64,000 nucleotides of DNA from Effusibacillus consociatus (GTDB lineage: Bacteria; Bacillota; Bacilli; Tumebacillales; Effusibacillaceae): positions 248,001-312,000 of the forward strand of contig NZ_JBHSHC010000112.1 in NCBI RefSeq assembly GCF_042652925.1, written 5' to 3'. The stretch's first letter is position 1. Each line of letters begins with the position of its first letter. A model generated the notes under the pieces. That model did no database searches. It was given only the letters and a program-made list of their open reading frames with translations, and had not been told where the DNA came from. A program made the translations under genes and the position numbers. This document shows, in pieces, positions 49,739-58,916 of the stretch.

Positions 49739-50583
49739 AAATCATTCATACGATTTCAGAAATCAGGCACTATGTGAAAGAGCAGCGATCACTTGGAAAC
49801 ACCATCGGTTTCGTACCGACAATGGGTTCCCTGCATGAAGGACATTTGTCATTGGCAAGGCATGCGAAAACGGAGAATCAAACGGTTGTGATGAGTATTT
49901 TTGTAAATCCTCTGCAGTTTGGTCCAAGCGAAGATTTCGACCGGTATCCGCGAAATCTTGAAGCAGACGCCCAACTTGCGGACAGTGCGGGAGTAGACGT
50001 CATCTTTGCACCATCGGTGAATGAGATGTACCCGCAGCAGCAGCTTACTTACGTTGATGTCGAGCTGGTTACAGAGAATTTGTGCGGGACTTCACGCCCG
50101 GGGCATTTCCGGGGCGTGGCCACCGTGGTAACCAAACTGTTCAATATTGTGCTTCCGGATAAAGCGTATTTTGGACAAAAAGACGCCCAGCAGGTCCGTG
50201 TAATTCAGCAGCTGGCACAAGATCTCAATATGCCGGTCGAAATCATTCCCTGTCCGATTGTTCGGGAACCGGATGGTCTGGCAATGAGCTCGCGGAATGT
50301 GTATCTGTCCCCGGAAGAAAGAAAACAGGCGCTGTCGGTTTATCGATCCATACAGGAAGCCCAAAAGCTGTTTGACGCAGGACATCGTTCCGCAAGTTTC
50401 ATTAGGGAACGGGTACAATCCATTATTGCAGTCGAACCACTGGCGGAAATTGATTATATTAAGATTGTGGATCTGCAAAACTTTTCGGATCTGAATGATC
50501 AAATCAATCGCGATGCCCTGCTGGCAGTAGCCGTTCGATTCGGCGCTACCCGGTTGATCGATAATACCATTTTGGTTCCATAA
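49735..50583 (+). CDS. panC: Pantoate--beta-alanine ligase
   Basis: 282 aa; ATP-dependent joining of pantoate and beta-alanine. GFVPTMGSLHEGHLSL holds the nucleotide-binding HxGH, FVNPLQFGPSEDFDRYPR and YFGQKDAQQ follow, and PIVREPDGLAMSSRN is the KMSKS-like loop. Confidence 0.98.
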   Translation: MKIIHTISEIRHYVKEQRSLGNTIGFVPTMGSLHEGHLSLARHAKTENQTVVMSIFVNPLQFGPSEDFDRYPRNLEADAQLADSAGVDVIFAPSVNEMYPQQQLTYVDVELVTENLCGTSRPGHFRGVATVVTKLFNIVLPDKAYFGQKDAQQVRVIQQLAQDLNMPVEIIPCPIVREPDGLAMSSRNVYLSPEERKQALSVYRSIQEAQKLFDAGHRSASFIRERVQSIIAVEPLAEIDYIKIVDLQNFSDLNDQINRDALLAVAVRFGATRLIDNTILVP

Positions 50584-50595
50584 GGAGGGACAGAC

Positions 50596-50979
50596 ATGTT
50601 TCGAACTATGATGAAATCAAAAATACACCGTGCTACTGTAACGGAAGCGAATTTGAACTATGTCGGGTCGATTACAATCGACCAGGACATTATGGATGCG
50701 GTTGATATCCTGGAAAATGAAAAAGTCCAAATTGTAAACAATAACAACGGAGCACGGTTTGAAACATACGTAATTCCGGGACCTCGTGGATCGGGTGTGA
50801 TTTGCCTGAACGGTGCGGCAGCCCGGTTGGTTCAACCAGGGGACATCGTGATCATCATTTCCTATGCGATGATGGAAGATTCGAAAGCAAAGAACTACCA
50901 ACCGATTGTGGCTCTGATGAATCCCGACAATTCAATCCAGGATTTGATAACAGAAGTGCACAGTACAACCGCATTGTAA
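50596..50979 (+). CDS. panD: Aspartate 1-decarboxylase
   Basis: 127-aa proenzyme giving beta-alanine for PanC. Self-cleavage to the pyruvoyl form occurs at G24-S25 (NYVGSITID). NGAARLVQPGD and the C-terminal AMM segment are typical. The stop codon is inside the terminator. Confidence 0.98.
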   Translation: MFRTMMKSKIHRATVTEANLNYVGSITIDQDIMDAVDILENEKVQIVNNNNGARFETYVIPGPRGSGVICLNGAAARLVQPGDIVIIISYAMMEDSKAKNYQPIVALMNPDNSIQDLITEVHSTTAL

Positions 50980-50992
50980 ATGCGGTTTTTTT
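50967..50992 (+). terminator. Terminator of panBCD
   Basis: A 9-bp stem AACCGCATT/AATGCGGTT with loop GTA, followed by a T run. Confidence 0.85.
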
Positions 50993-51071
50993 CGTATAGA
51001 AACAGTTGATTGCCACAAACTAACCCCGAATGCATGAAACAGCACGCTATGCAGGGATCGGGGGGCTCGAT

Positions 51072-52430
51072 ATGTTTGACAGGCAGTTTGAGCAATTGTT
51101 CCGGGCGTTGCATCGTATCGAACAGCAGTTATCGACAGCCAGCCATGAAGAGAAAGAAATTTTGCGGGAAGAAATCATTGCGCTCCGTGCCGTGTGTGAC
51201 CGTTTCGTTGAAAAATGGTTGACGTTTGAGGAGAAAGTTGTCTATTTGTCCGAACTGTTCGGGTTGGAGATCGATTTGGAAGAACTTCCGAAAAAACCAG
51301 TGAAACCGAATCCGGTTATGCAGCCCGTACATGTCAAAGCGATTCCTCTGCCGCCTCCAGCGGAAGAAGAACAGATTGTCCGTTCTTTTCAAAAAGGGGT
51401 GGGTTATTTTGATCTGCTCATGTTTCCGGATGCGATTCGGGAATTGGAGCGGGTTGTTGCGTTGGACGGGCAGTTTACGGTCGCGCGGCTGTATTTGGCA
51501 TTTGGCTATTTGGCCAAAGAAGAGTACGACAAAGCTGCCCAACAATTAAATTTGGTGGCAGCCGGTGTGAAGGAACCCTTTATTCTGGCAATGGTTCATA
51601 ATTCGTTCGGTCATATCTATGCCGCCAAAAAAGACTATGCAAGAGCAGCGGAAGAATTCAAACAAACTGCAGAGTATATGCAGGACTTTCGGGATGCGTA
51701 TTACAACCTGGGAGTTTGTCAGTATAATCAAAAGCTGTATAGAGATGCGCTGGCCTCATTTTTGGTGGCCCTCGATCAGGATCCTAAAGATTGGCACGCG
51801 GAACGTATAGTTTCATCGATTTGGCGGAAAATCGGTTCCCCGGAAAAAGCGTATCAACATATCGAGCAAGCTTACCGGCTCAATTCGTCTGACTACGACA
51901 TTTTAATGGAATTTGCCGATCTCTGTTTGCAGCAGCAGGAATTTGACCTTGCCCGGTCTTTGTACAAAAGAGCCTCGAGGTTTTATCCTACGGCAGTACA
52001 GCCTTTGGGCGGACTGGGTTGGCTGGCTGTCAGGGAAGGAAATACTCCGGAAGCGATCTCCTGTTTTAAGAAACAATTAACTCTCGCGCCCAATGATCGA
52101 CAGGCTCAATTTAATTTTGGCTGGGCTCTCTTGCTTGAAGGGGATTCGGGAAAGGCAGATCAGATTTTTCAAAAGTTGATGGAGTTTGAACCGGATTGGA
52201 TTCATACCAGGATTGGAGCGGCTCGTGTGGCGCTGGAACAAGGCAATTATCACATGGCGCTCGAACAATCGGCAGAGGCACTGAAACTGGATGAGAACAG
52301 CAAAGAATTATGGTTTTATAAAGGATTGGCGCATTCGGGCCTTGGTGACAGGGAGCAAGCGCAGCAATGTTGGAACCGGTGCCGCGAACTGTTGACTGTG
52401 ACAACGGAAGCGAGAGGGGAATCCTCTTGA
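51072..52430 (+). CDS. Tetratricopeptide repeat protein
   Basis: 452 aa, start ATG 51072 after GGGGGG; 14 upstream in-frame codons lack a site. An N-terminal helical, coiled-coil-like region of about 90 residues, then roughly nine TPR units with the usual W/L-G-Y/A-F-A-P spacing (for example YFDLLMFPDAIRELERVV, AYYNLGVCQYNQKLYRDALASF). Cytosolic, no signal or membrane segment. It lies between panD and dinG; TPR proteins bind partner peptides, but no partner can be inferred. Confidence 0.88.
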   Translation: MFDRQFEQLFRALHRIEQQLSTASHEEKEILREEIIALRAVCDRFVEKWLTFEEKVVYLSELFGLEIDLEELPKKPVKPNPVMQPVHVKAIPLPPPAEEEQIVRSFQKGVGYFDLLMFPDAIRELERVVALDGQFTVARLYLAFGYLAKEEYDKAAQQLNLVAAGVKEPFILAMVHNSFGHIYAAKKDYARAAEEFKQTAEYMQDFRDAYYNLGVCQYNQKLYRDALASFLVALDQDPKDWHAERIVSSIWRKIGSPEKAYQHIEQAYRLNSSDYDILMEFADLCLQQQEFDLARSLYKRASRFYPTAVQPLGGLGWLAVREGNTPEAISCFKKQLTLAPNDRQAQFNFGWALLLEGDSGKADQIFQKLMEFEPDWIHTRIGAARVALEQGNYHMALEQSAEALKLDENSKELWFYKGLAHSGLGDREQAQQCWNRCRELLTVTTEARGESS

Positions 52431-52507
52431 TTCCGTTTTTTTCTTGCAGGAAAATGGGGAGGTGACAGAGAAAAGAAATAAGATTCTCTTTTTGTGGAGT
52501 GACTCTG

Positions 52508-55345
52508 ATGGCTTTGCCTTACGTGGTTTTTGATTTAGAAACAACCGGTTTTTCCCCGACACACGATTCGATTATCGAAATCGGAGCGATCCGGATCGAA
52601 AACGGTCAAATTCTGGATACTTTTGAAACATTTGTGGCACAAGACAAACCGCTGCCACCCTTTTGTAAGGAATTAACCGGCATTTCTGATGAAGATCTGA
52701 TTGACGCTCCTCCGCTGTATAAAGCCATCGCGGATTTCCTTCGTTTTGCGGATGGTGCGGACTGGGTAGCACATAATGCTTCTTTTGATATTTCTTTTAT
52801 AAACCGTGCGCTGGAAGAGTGCGGCTATCTGCCTTATGCCGGGATGTATGTCGATACGCTCGAGTTATGTCAGATCCTGTTTCCGAGAGAACCAAGCTAC
52901 TCGCTCGAAGCACTGGCTGCGAACAGGAAGATCGCTCACGGGCGTCCGCACAGGGCGCTGTCGGATGCGCTGGCAACAGCTGAATTATTTTTGCAGCTGC
53001 ATGAAAAAGCCAGGAACTTGCCGTTATTGGTTCTGCAGCAGATCGAGCAATTGACAGGGATGTCCGATTGGCACTTGCGGCATTTTTTCACCGATTTGGT
53101 GCAGGATCCTTTGAAGTTATCGAAAACCGAAATTCCTGACGGGTGTACGGTCATTCAACAGCTGATGCATCGGCCCGTGCAGGTACCCGAGAGAAATCTT
53201 GAAGATCGGGAACCTGTCATTTATGACTCGGATACAGCCTCTTTTGTGTTGTCTCAGGAGGGGCCCCTTGCGGCAAAATATATAGGGTATGAAGAAAGGC
53301 CGTCTCAATTGCAAATGGTGAGAGCGGTTGCGGAAGCACTGTCTACGGGGGATCATCTCGTTGTCGAGGCAGGGACGGGGACAGGGAAATCACTGGCCTA
53401 TCTGATCCCGGCGATTCTCCACGCCAACGCCACGGGTGAACGGGTTGCAGTCGCTACTCATACGATCAATCTGCAGGAACAGATAAAAGAGCGGGATATC
53501 CCTTTATTGAAGGAAATTATGGATGTTTCGTTCGAAGCTGCAGTCGTGAAAGGACGAAATAATTACGTTTGCATGCGGAAGGTGGCAAGCGGTGTCAATA
53601 CACAGGGGATCATTTCCGATCCGAGTGAGCGTTCTTTTTATGTGCGAATGATTACATGGCTGATCGAAACCGAAGCCGGTGACCGTGAGGAGCTCAATCT
53701 GCAGGGATCTCACGCCGATTTTTGGAACCGCGTGGCAAGTGACTCCGATTCCTGCATAAGCAAAAAATGTCCGTGGTTCCGCAACTGTTATTACTTTAAG
53801 AACAGGGCGGCCGCTGAACAAGCGGATGTGATCATCACGAATCACTCCCTGGTCTTTACCGATATAAAAGCGGATCACCGGGTACTTCCCTCGTACAACC
53901 ATTTGGTGATTGATGAAGCTCATCATATTGAAGATGAAGCGACCAAGCATTTGGGTGAAGACGCCAATTACTTTCAGATAGTCGGGGCGCTGAACCGATT
54001 GGCAAGAGAGAATCGCCAAGGACTGTTGACTCAATTGCGAACGATGATCGGACTGCAAACCGCGTTTGCCAAAACCGCGAGCATCGCGGATCAAATGGTC
54101 GACAAGATACTGGAAGTCAGGACTCATGCAGATGAAACATTCCGTTTGCTGCAGCGTTTTACGCTTGACCAGTCGGAAAAAAGTGAAGGAGGTCGTTCGA
54201 CTCTGCGGCTTGGCAACAGTCACCTCCAACTTCCCGGGTGGAATGCGATTCTCTCTTCATTCGAGAATCTGCAGACGGAAGCCGCTGCGCTGCGAAGCTT
54301 GATGTCCAAACTTGAGACCGAAGCTTCCGATTTTGGCGATGAACAGGCAGCCGGCTTGGTCACCGATATTGGAGGACAGGTGCAGGAATTGGACCGTCGA
54401 CTGATGACCATGGCCCGGTTTTTCAGGGAAACGGATCCGCAGTCGATGGTTCTCTGGCTGGAGGCTGATGAAAAGGGAGGGCGTCCCGCTGTAAGCCTCT
54501 ATATGGCTCCCATTAAAGTCGGTCCGCTTTTAAACCAGAATCTGTTTGAGAAGAAAGAGTCGGTTATCCTCACGTCAGCAACTATCACTATCAACCAGGG
54601 ATTCTCCTATATTATCGATCGGCTGGGGCTGAGAAAGGCGGACGAAGAAGGAAGATTACGCACCTTGCAGGTAGACTCCCCCTTCGATTACAAAAACCAG
54701 GCTTTGTTATGCGTTCCTACGGATGTAACGCCGGTAAAAGGCGTATCCGAACAAGCATTTGTGGATTCGCTGTGTGAATCAATCACAACTTTGGCCCGCA
54801 TCTCCAACGGCAGGATGCTCGTATTGTTTACTTCGCATAAAATGCTGCGGGATTCCTATACGAAAGTAAAGCCGAGGTTGGCGGAACATAATATTCGTGT
54901 ATTTGCTCACGGAATCGATTCGTCATCCCGAATCAGGCTTGTTCAGGAATTTAAAAGAGAGGAACGAGCGGTTCTGTTTGGCGCCAACTCGTTTTGGGAA
55001 GGGGTCGATATCCCGGGTGAGGATCTTTCGTGCCTGGTCATCGTTCGCCTGCCGTTTTGGCCGCCGAATCACCCCGTGGCTGAAGCGCGGACGGAAGCGC
55101 TGGAGAGAGAAGGCCGCAATCCGTTTATGGATTATTCCGTACCGCAGGCGATTGTGCGTTTCAAACAGGGGTTTGGTCGGCTCATTCGCTCCAAAAAAGA
55201 TGTCGGCGCTATAGTGGTATACGACCGGCGTCTTGTGGATGCCCGTTACGGTCGGCATTTCATCAAATCGCTGCCTGATCCATGGGTGTACCAGGGGCCT
55301 GAAAAGGAAGTCTTTAAAGTGATCTATAACTGGCTCAAGCGGTAA
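52508..55345 (+). CDS. dinG: DinG-type 3'-5' exonuclease and helicase
   Basis: 945 aa, start ATG 52508. The N-terminal DEDD exonuclease (FDLETTG, HNASFD, HRALSDA; residues 1-175) is fused to an XPD/DinG-like superfamily 2 helicase: VEAGTGTGKSLAYLIP, ATHTINLQEQ, DEAHH, and FGANSFWEGVDIPG. C357 (NYVCMRK) and the later CISKKCPWFRNCYY supply cysteines in the FeS-cluster region of the family. The exonuclease-helicase fusion is the Gram-positive form. Confidence 0.95.
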   Translation: MALPYVVFDLETTGFSPTHDSIIEIGAIRIENGQILDTFETFVAQDKPLPPFCKELTGISDEDLIDAPPLYKAIADFLRFADGADWVAHNASFDISFINRALEECGYLPYAGMYVDTLELCQILFPREPSYSLEALAANRKIAHGRPHRALSDALATAELFLQLHEKARNLPLLVLQQIEQLTGMSDWHLRHFFTDLVQDPLKLSKTEIPDGCTVIQQLMHRPVQVPERNLEDREPVIYDSDTASFVLSQEGPLAAKYIGYEERPSQLQMVRAVAEALSTGDHLVVEAGTGTGKSLAYLIPAILHANATGERVAVATHTINLQEQIKERDIPLLKEIMDVSFEAAVVKGRNNYVCMRKVASGVNTQGIISDPSERSFYVRMITWLIETEAGDREELNLQGSHADFWNRVASDSDSCISKKCPWFRNCYYFKNRAAAEQADVIITNHSLVFTDIKADHRVLPSYNHLVIDEAHHIEDEATKHLGEDANYFQIVGALNRLARENRQGLLTQLRTMIGLQTAFAKTASIADQMVDKILEVRTHADETFRLLQRFTLDQSEKSEGGRSTLRLGNSHLQLPGWNAILSSFENLQTEAAALRSLMSKLETEASDFGDEQAAGLVTDIGGQVQELDRRLMTMARFFRETDPQSMVLWLEADEKGGRPAVSLYMAPIKVGPLLNQNLFEKKESVILTSATITINQGFSYIIDRLGLRKADEEGRLRTLQVDSPFDYKNQALLCVPTDVTPVKGVSEQAFVDSLCESITTLARISNGRMLVLFTSHKMLRDSYTKVKPRLAEHNIRVFAHGIDSSSRIRLVQEFKREERAVLFGANSFWEGVDIPGEDLSCLVIVRLPFWPPNHPVAEARTEALEREGRNPFMDYSVPQAIVRFKQGFGRLIRSKKDVGAIVVYDRRLVDARYGRHFIKSLPDPWVYQGPEKEVFKVIYNWLKR

Positions 55346-55396
55346 TATAAAAAGGGCGTCACGCATATACATGTCCCAGATAGCGAGGGGAACGAC

Positions 55397-56278
55397 ATGC
55401 GAATGGCGTTCAAGCAAAACTTTATTCTTTGGATTTTTGTTCCATTCCTGATTGTGGCAGGGGCGACTATGGAAACGCTCCTGCCCGTTACCCATTATTT
55501 TGACAGATTGCCGATCAATACAAAGGTTGACTTGAAAGGAAAAGCGGCAATCCGATTCCTTGACTTGGGGAATGGGGTTTCCGCTGTCCTTCAGACAGAA
55601 GAAGGACACCATATTTTGATCGATGGGGGAGAAGATCAGTCGGCTCTGATGATCCTGAAAGAGCTGGCAATGCTTGAAGCACAACGGCTGGATTTTGTCT
55701 TTCTGACAACTCCAAAACCCGAACATATGGGCGGATTTGGGATCTTGACGCAAACCGTGCCAATCGGAAAAATTGCATATCCTCATCTATCGGCGGCTGA
55801 ATTTGGTTTGGACGCTTACGAGGCTGCGAAATCAATTCCCAGAATACGCTTGAAAGCCGATCAAACATATATTTTGGGTGAAAATTTATCGATCAAGGTG
55901 TTCAATCCCCGTGAGCCTGTCTATGGGGTCGTGGGGGAGCAATCGCTGGTTTTTCAAATGACTTATCGAGGAACTACAATCCTTTTTACCGGTGATATTT
56001 CGGAACAAGTCACGGAAAAGCTGTTGGATTTGCCGATCGAAAGCGATATTCTGGTAATTCCCAATCACGCCAAGAAAAATAGTTTCCATACTGATTTCCT
56101 GCAAAAAGTGAATCCGAAGGTAGCGGTGATAACGGGAGTCAAAAAGGGGTCGTCCAGCCCGGATGAAAGCATCGTGGAACAGTTGTACGAGAGTTGGATA
56201 GATGTGTATCGGACCGACCAGCAGGGAACGATAACGGTTTTATTTTCGAACCGATCTTTTGAGGTCATCCGGCCTTAG
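55397..56278 (+). CDS. ComEC-like beta-lactamase-fold protein with degenerate metal site
   Basis: 293 aa, one N-terminal membrane anchor (residues 8-24), then an extracytoplasmic metallo-beta-lactamase fold of the ComEC/Rec2 type: IRFLDLGNGVSAVLQTEEGH (usual DVGQGD region), ILIDGG, ILFTGDIS. The catalytic HxHxDH is reduced to T105, K107, E109, H110 (LTTPKPEHMGG), and the later PHHGSKNS is NHAKKNS. The frame is intact. It may be a non-catalytic or altered relative. Start ATG 55397 after GAGGGG. Not part of a full ComEC: the channel domain is missing. Confidence 0.8.
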   Translation: MRMAFKQNFILWIFVPFLIVAGATMETLLPVTHYFDRLPINTKVDLKGKAAIRFLDLGNGVSAVLQTEEGHHILIDGGEDQSALMILKELAMLEAQRLDFVFLTTPKPEHMGGFGILTQTVPIGKIAYPHLSAAEFGLDAYEAAKSIPRIRLKADQTYILGENLSIKVFNPREPVYGVVGEQSLVFQMTYRGTTILFTGDISEQVTEKLLDLPIESDILVIPNHAKKNSFHTDFLQKVNPKVAVITGVKKGSSSPDESIVEQLYESWIDVYRTDQQGTITVLFSNRSFEVIRP

Positions 56279-56302
56279 AAAAAAATAGTTCGAATTTTCT
56301 TA

Positions 56303-56332
56303 TTGACGAATCTTTTCTATTTCTTCTATGAT
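56303..56332 (+). promoter_or_regulatory. SigA-type promoter of the sigma factor-rex unit
   Basis: TTGACG (56303-56308), 18-nt spacer, TATGAT (56327-56332), 39 nt before the sigma-factor start. Confidence 0.65.
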
Positions 56333-56370
56333 GAAAAGTAAGACTCTCATAAATTGGGAGGTGGTCGTCT

Positions 56371-57009
56371 ATGAATCATCTGCATCTTGAACCTAGCGAT
56401 GTAGAAAGCCAAGTACTGCTGGCCCAACAGGGAGACTCTTATGCAATCGAACAGGTTCTGTCCCACTTCCAATCACTTGTTCGTTTTCGAGCTCGCTCGT
56501 TTTTCCTTGCGGGGGCTGAACAGGAAGACCTCATCCAGGAGGGAATGATCGGTTTATTTAAAGCAATCAGGGATTATCGGCTCGACAAAGAGATTCCGTT
56601 TCGAATCTTTGCCGAAATCTGCATCAACCGGCAGCTGATTACAGCCATCAAGAGCTCCAGGAGACTCAAGCATCAACCGTTGAACCACTATACGTCGCTT
56701 CACCGCTCGATGAGTGAGGATGAATCGCGCCGTTTCCTGATCGATACCTTACCGTGTCCTCAAGGATCTGAACCGGATGAGGTTGTGATAAAACAGGAAC
56801 AATTGCGTGAACTGCAAAATCAGCTGAGTGTAATCCTGAGTCCATTTGAATTTCAGGTTTTAAACTTGTATTCGGAGGGACACAGTTACAAAGAAATTGC
56901 AAAAATGATGAATTCGACCACAAAGGCAATTGATAACGCCCTTTGCCGGATCAAGCGAAAAATGGATTCGGCCGCCGTAAACAGGAATCTGCAAAGAATA
57001 TCGTCATGA
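56371..57009 (+). CDS. RNA polymerase sigma factor, SigH-like
   Basis: 212 aa sigma-70 family protein. Region 2 (LVRFRARSFFLAGAEQEDLIQEGMIGLFKAIRDYR, then EIPFRIFAEICINRQLITAIK) follows B. subtilis SigH closely, and region 4 (FEFQVLNLYSEGHSYKEIAKMM, KAIDNALCRIKRKM) is complete. Genuine sigH normally lies near rpmG-secE-nusG; here the gene precedes rex, so it may be a second, SigH-type factor or a relocated sigH. ATG 56371 follows GGGAGGTG. Confidence 0.85.
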   Translation: MNHLHLEPSDVESQVLLAQQGDSYAIEQVLSHFQSLVRFRARSFFLAGAEQEDLIQEGMIGLFKAIRDYRLDKEIPFRIFAEICINRQLITAIKSSRRLKHQPLNHYTSLHRSMSEDESRRFLIDTLPCPQGSEPDEVVIKQEQLRELQNQLSVILSPFEFQVLNLYSEGHSYKEIAKMMNSTTKAIDNALCRIKRKMDSAAVNRNLQRISS

Positions 57010-57022
57010 TTTGGAGGAAAAG

Positions 57023-57643
57023 ATGAAGACTCCAAAAATATCGGAAGCGGTGATCCGGAGATTACCGGTTTATTTAAGATATTTGCAACACCTGCGTGAT
57101 TTGAATATTACAACCGTCTCTTCCCACGAATTAGGACAAAATCTGGACATGAACCCGGCGCAAATCCGGAAAGACCTCGCTTACTTCGGAGAATTTGGAA
57201 GAAAAGGCATAGGGTATGACGTCCAATATCTGATTGAAAAGATCAAACAAATCCTAAAACTGGACAGGCGTCTCAATGTGGCTCTCGTCGGAGCGGGAAA
57301 TCTGGGTACCGCGCTGTCAAACTACAACCGATACACAAACGAGAAACTCAAGATTGTAGCCATTTTTGACTCGTTTGAAGAGAAAATCGGGACCCAGGTG
57401 GGGACGCTTGAGGTTTTGCCCATTGAGTTATTACCCAAGATGGTCAAGGAATTGGACATCAAAATGGGCATTATTACCGTCCCTGCCACAGAAGCTCAAA
57501 AAGTGGCTGATCAGATGGTGGATGCGGGGATCAAGGGAATTCTGAATTTCGCTCCTGTTATCCTTAAGGTCCCACTCGATATTCCCGTTCGCAATGCGGA
57601 TGTGACTACTGAGCTGGAGTCACTCGCTTATTATGTGGATTAG
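57023..57643 (+). CDS. rex: Redox-sensing repressor Rex
   Basis: 206 aa, start ATG 57023 after TTTGGAGG. N-terminal winged helix (SEAVIRRLPVYLRYL, MNPAQIRKDLAYFGEFGRKG) and a C-terminal Rossmann domain (VALVGAGNLGTALSNY) that senses NADH/NAD+. Rex represses fermentation and respiration genes until NADH rises. A matching operator-like palindrome is present at 30742 in this window. Confidence 0.97.
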   Translation: MKTPKISEAVIRRLPVYLRYLQHLRDLNITTVSSHELGQNLDMNPAQIRKDLAYFGEFGRKGIGYDVQYLIEKIKQILKLDRRLNVALVGAGNLGTALSNYNRYTNEKLKIVAIFDSFEEKIGTQVGTLEVLPIELLPKMVKELDIKMGIITVPATEAQKVADQMVDAGIKGILNFAPVILKVPLDIPVRNADVTTELESLAYYVD

Positions 57644-57647
57644 TCGT

Positions 57648-57675
57648 AAACCTTCCCGTCACGGGAAGGTTTTTT
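57648..57675 (+). terminator. Terminator after rex
   Basis: AAACCTTCCCG pairs with CGGGAAGGTTT around TCA, then T6. Confidence 0.88.
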
Positions 57676-57680
57676 AATGT

Positions 57681-57881
57681 TTAAAACCAACTCTGATAAA
57701 CCCAATTCGCCACATACGTCAAGATACCGAGCGACACATTAAGCCCTCCGAGAAAGCGAGCCGCTTTTTTCTCTTTTTCCATCTGCTTCAAATCGTAACC
57801 TTTTGCGTCAAACCGCCAGATCATGAAACCTGTAACCAGAAATAAAACTACGACGTACTGAATGTAACCTATGTTGATCAT
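57681..57881 (-). CDS. Small two-helix membrane protein (CLC_0170-like)
   Basis: 66 aa, start ATG 57881, about 11 bases after AAGGGGGG. Two transmembrane helices (YVVVLFLVTGFMIWRFDAKGY; GGLNVSLGILTYVANWVYQ) flank a charged KQMEKEKKAARF loop. This matches small proteins found in gerA operons of spore formers (CLC_0170 type). It is in frame with the gerAC remnant upstream but has its own start; it may be the only intact cistron left in this operon. Confidence 0.6.
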   Translation of the reverse strand: MINIGYIQYVVVLFLVTGFMIWRFDAKGYDLKQMEKEKKAARFLGGLNVSLGILTYVANWVYQSWF

Positions 57882-58046
57882 CCGGGACGCTTCCCCCCTT
57901 GTTATCTCGCTTTCATCGACCTCAAGTCCCAACACAACGGCACGGTCTTCGATTTCGAGGCGATCCCAACATCCTGTAAGCAGGGGAAATGTGATCAGCA
58001 GCACGCATAGCAGCTTAACCTGTTTCACCCAGTTGCCCCGCGCCAC
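57882..58046 (-). pseudogene. gerAC: gerAC-type germination lipoprotein remnant (N-terminus only)
   Basis: Only the first 50 or so codons survive: a basic N-terminus, a lipoprotein signal with lipobox LLTGC and the typical WDRLEIEDRAVVLGLEVDESE of Ger(x)C proteins. GTG 58046 overlaps the gerAB frame by 32 bases as in intact operons. The remaining roughly 300 codons are gone and the frame runs straight into the next small gene, consistent with an internal deletion. Confidence 0.75.
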
Positions 58047-58887
58047 GTCGATCCCCCCTTTTCTTGCGAATCGTGGCTGTGATTAATAACAAGGACGGAT
58101 ACGCAATCGTGATCCAGAGTCCAGTTCGCCCGACCGACTTAATGATCTGGTACGTTTGCAGGACGTTTTGCAGCAACATCGCGATCACAAAAACGAACGT
58201 AAAGATGAAGAACGAAAGCATCTTGTGATCGCGCAAACGGAAGAGTTCGCTTATCGCGTGAACCGTCAGATAATAACTGGAGAGAAGAGTGGTGAACACA
58301 GCTGTCACCCAAACTGCAAGGAACGCTGCGTCCAGTCGTTCCATAATGTTGCCGGGCAATGATGTCGTCTTTGCCAGTTCGAGTGTGGGCCAAAGCAGGA
58401 GTTTAGTCTCTTCTGCGCCAAATACGGCAACAGTAGCCACGACGGCGGCCAGATAAAGTCCTCCGGCAATCAACATCCCCCAGAGACTGGCCTTCATCGC
58501 CTTCTCGGGGTGCCGCATCGCCGGAATCACGATTGTCAGGATAAAAGAGCCTTGAAACAACGCGGATACCGTCAGGATACCCATGCGCATTCCCTTTGGT
58601 TCGTTCCCCAAGATTGGCAGCAGATTGATCATAGTCGCATTTTTTAGCGAAAGCACAACGATCAATATACCGGGTGCCAGGAGAAACGGGAGATAAAACA
58701 TATGAATGTATGCAAACGTCGTGATCTCATTGCGAGTTGAGATGGCGGCGAGCAACAGCATAACGATCACGGTGACTTCCAAAGGGGTGCGCTGCAGAAC
58801 GGAAGTAATGACGACTTCCCCGAATTCGCGTGAAGCAAGCGAGGTCAACACGGCAAAAAAATGATAATAAACACACTTCCGATGCAC
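58015..58887 (-). pseudogene. gerAB: gerAB-type germination receptor subunit, 5'-truncated
   Basis: 290 codons against about 365 for the family. From LASREFGEVVITSVLQRTPLEV onward it aligns with GerAB spore-germination permeases (APC-like, FAYIHMFYLPFLL, SFILTIVIPAM), but about the first 70-80 residues with the first helices are absent. The available ATG (58887) lies just upstream of the surviving part. The missing 5' end lies next to the missing 3' end of gerAA, as if one deletion removed both. Confidence 0.75.
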
Positions 58888-58916
58888 CCCACCTTCTGTT
58901 TCCGACTTTTAGAGGA

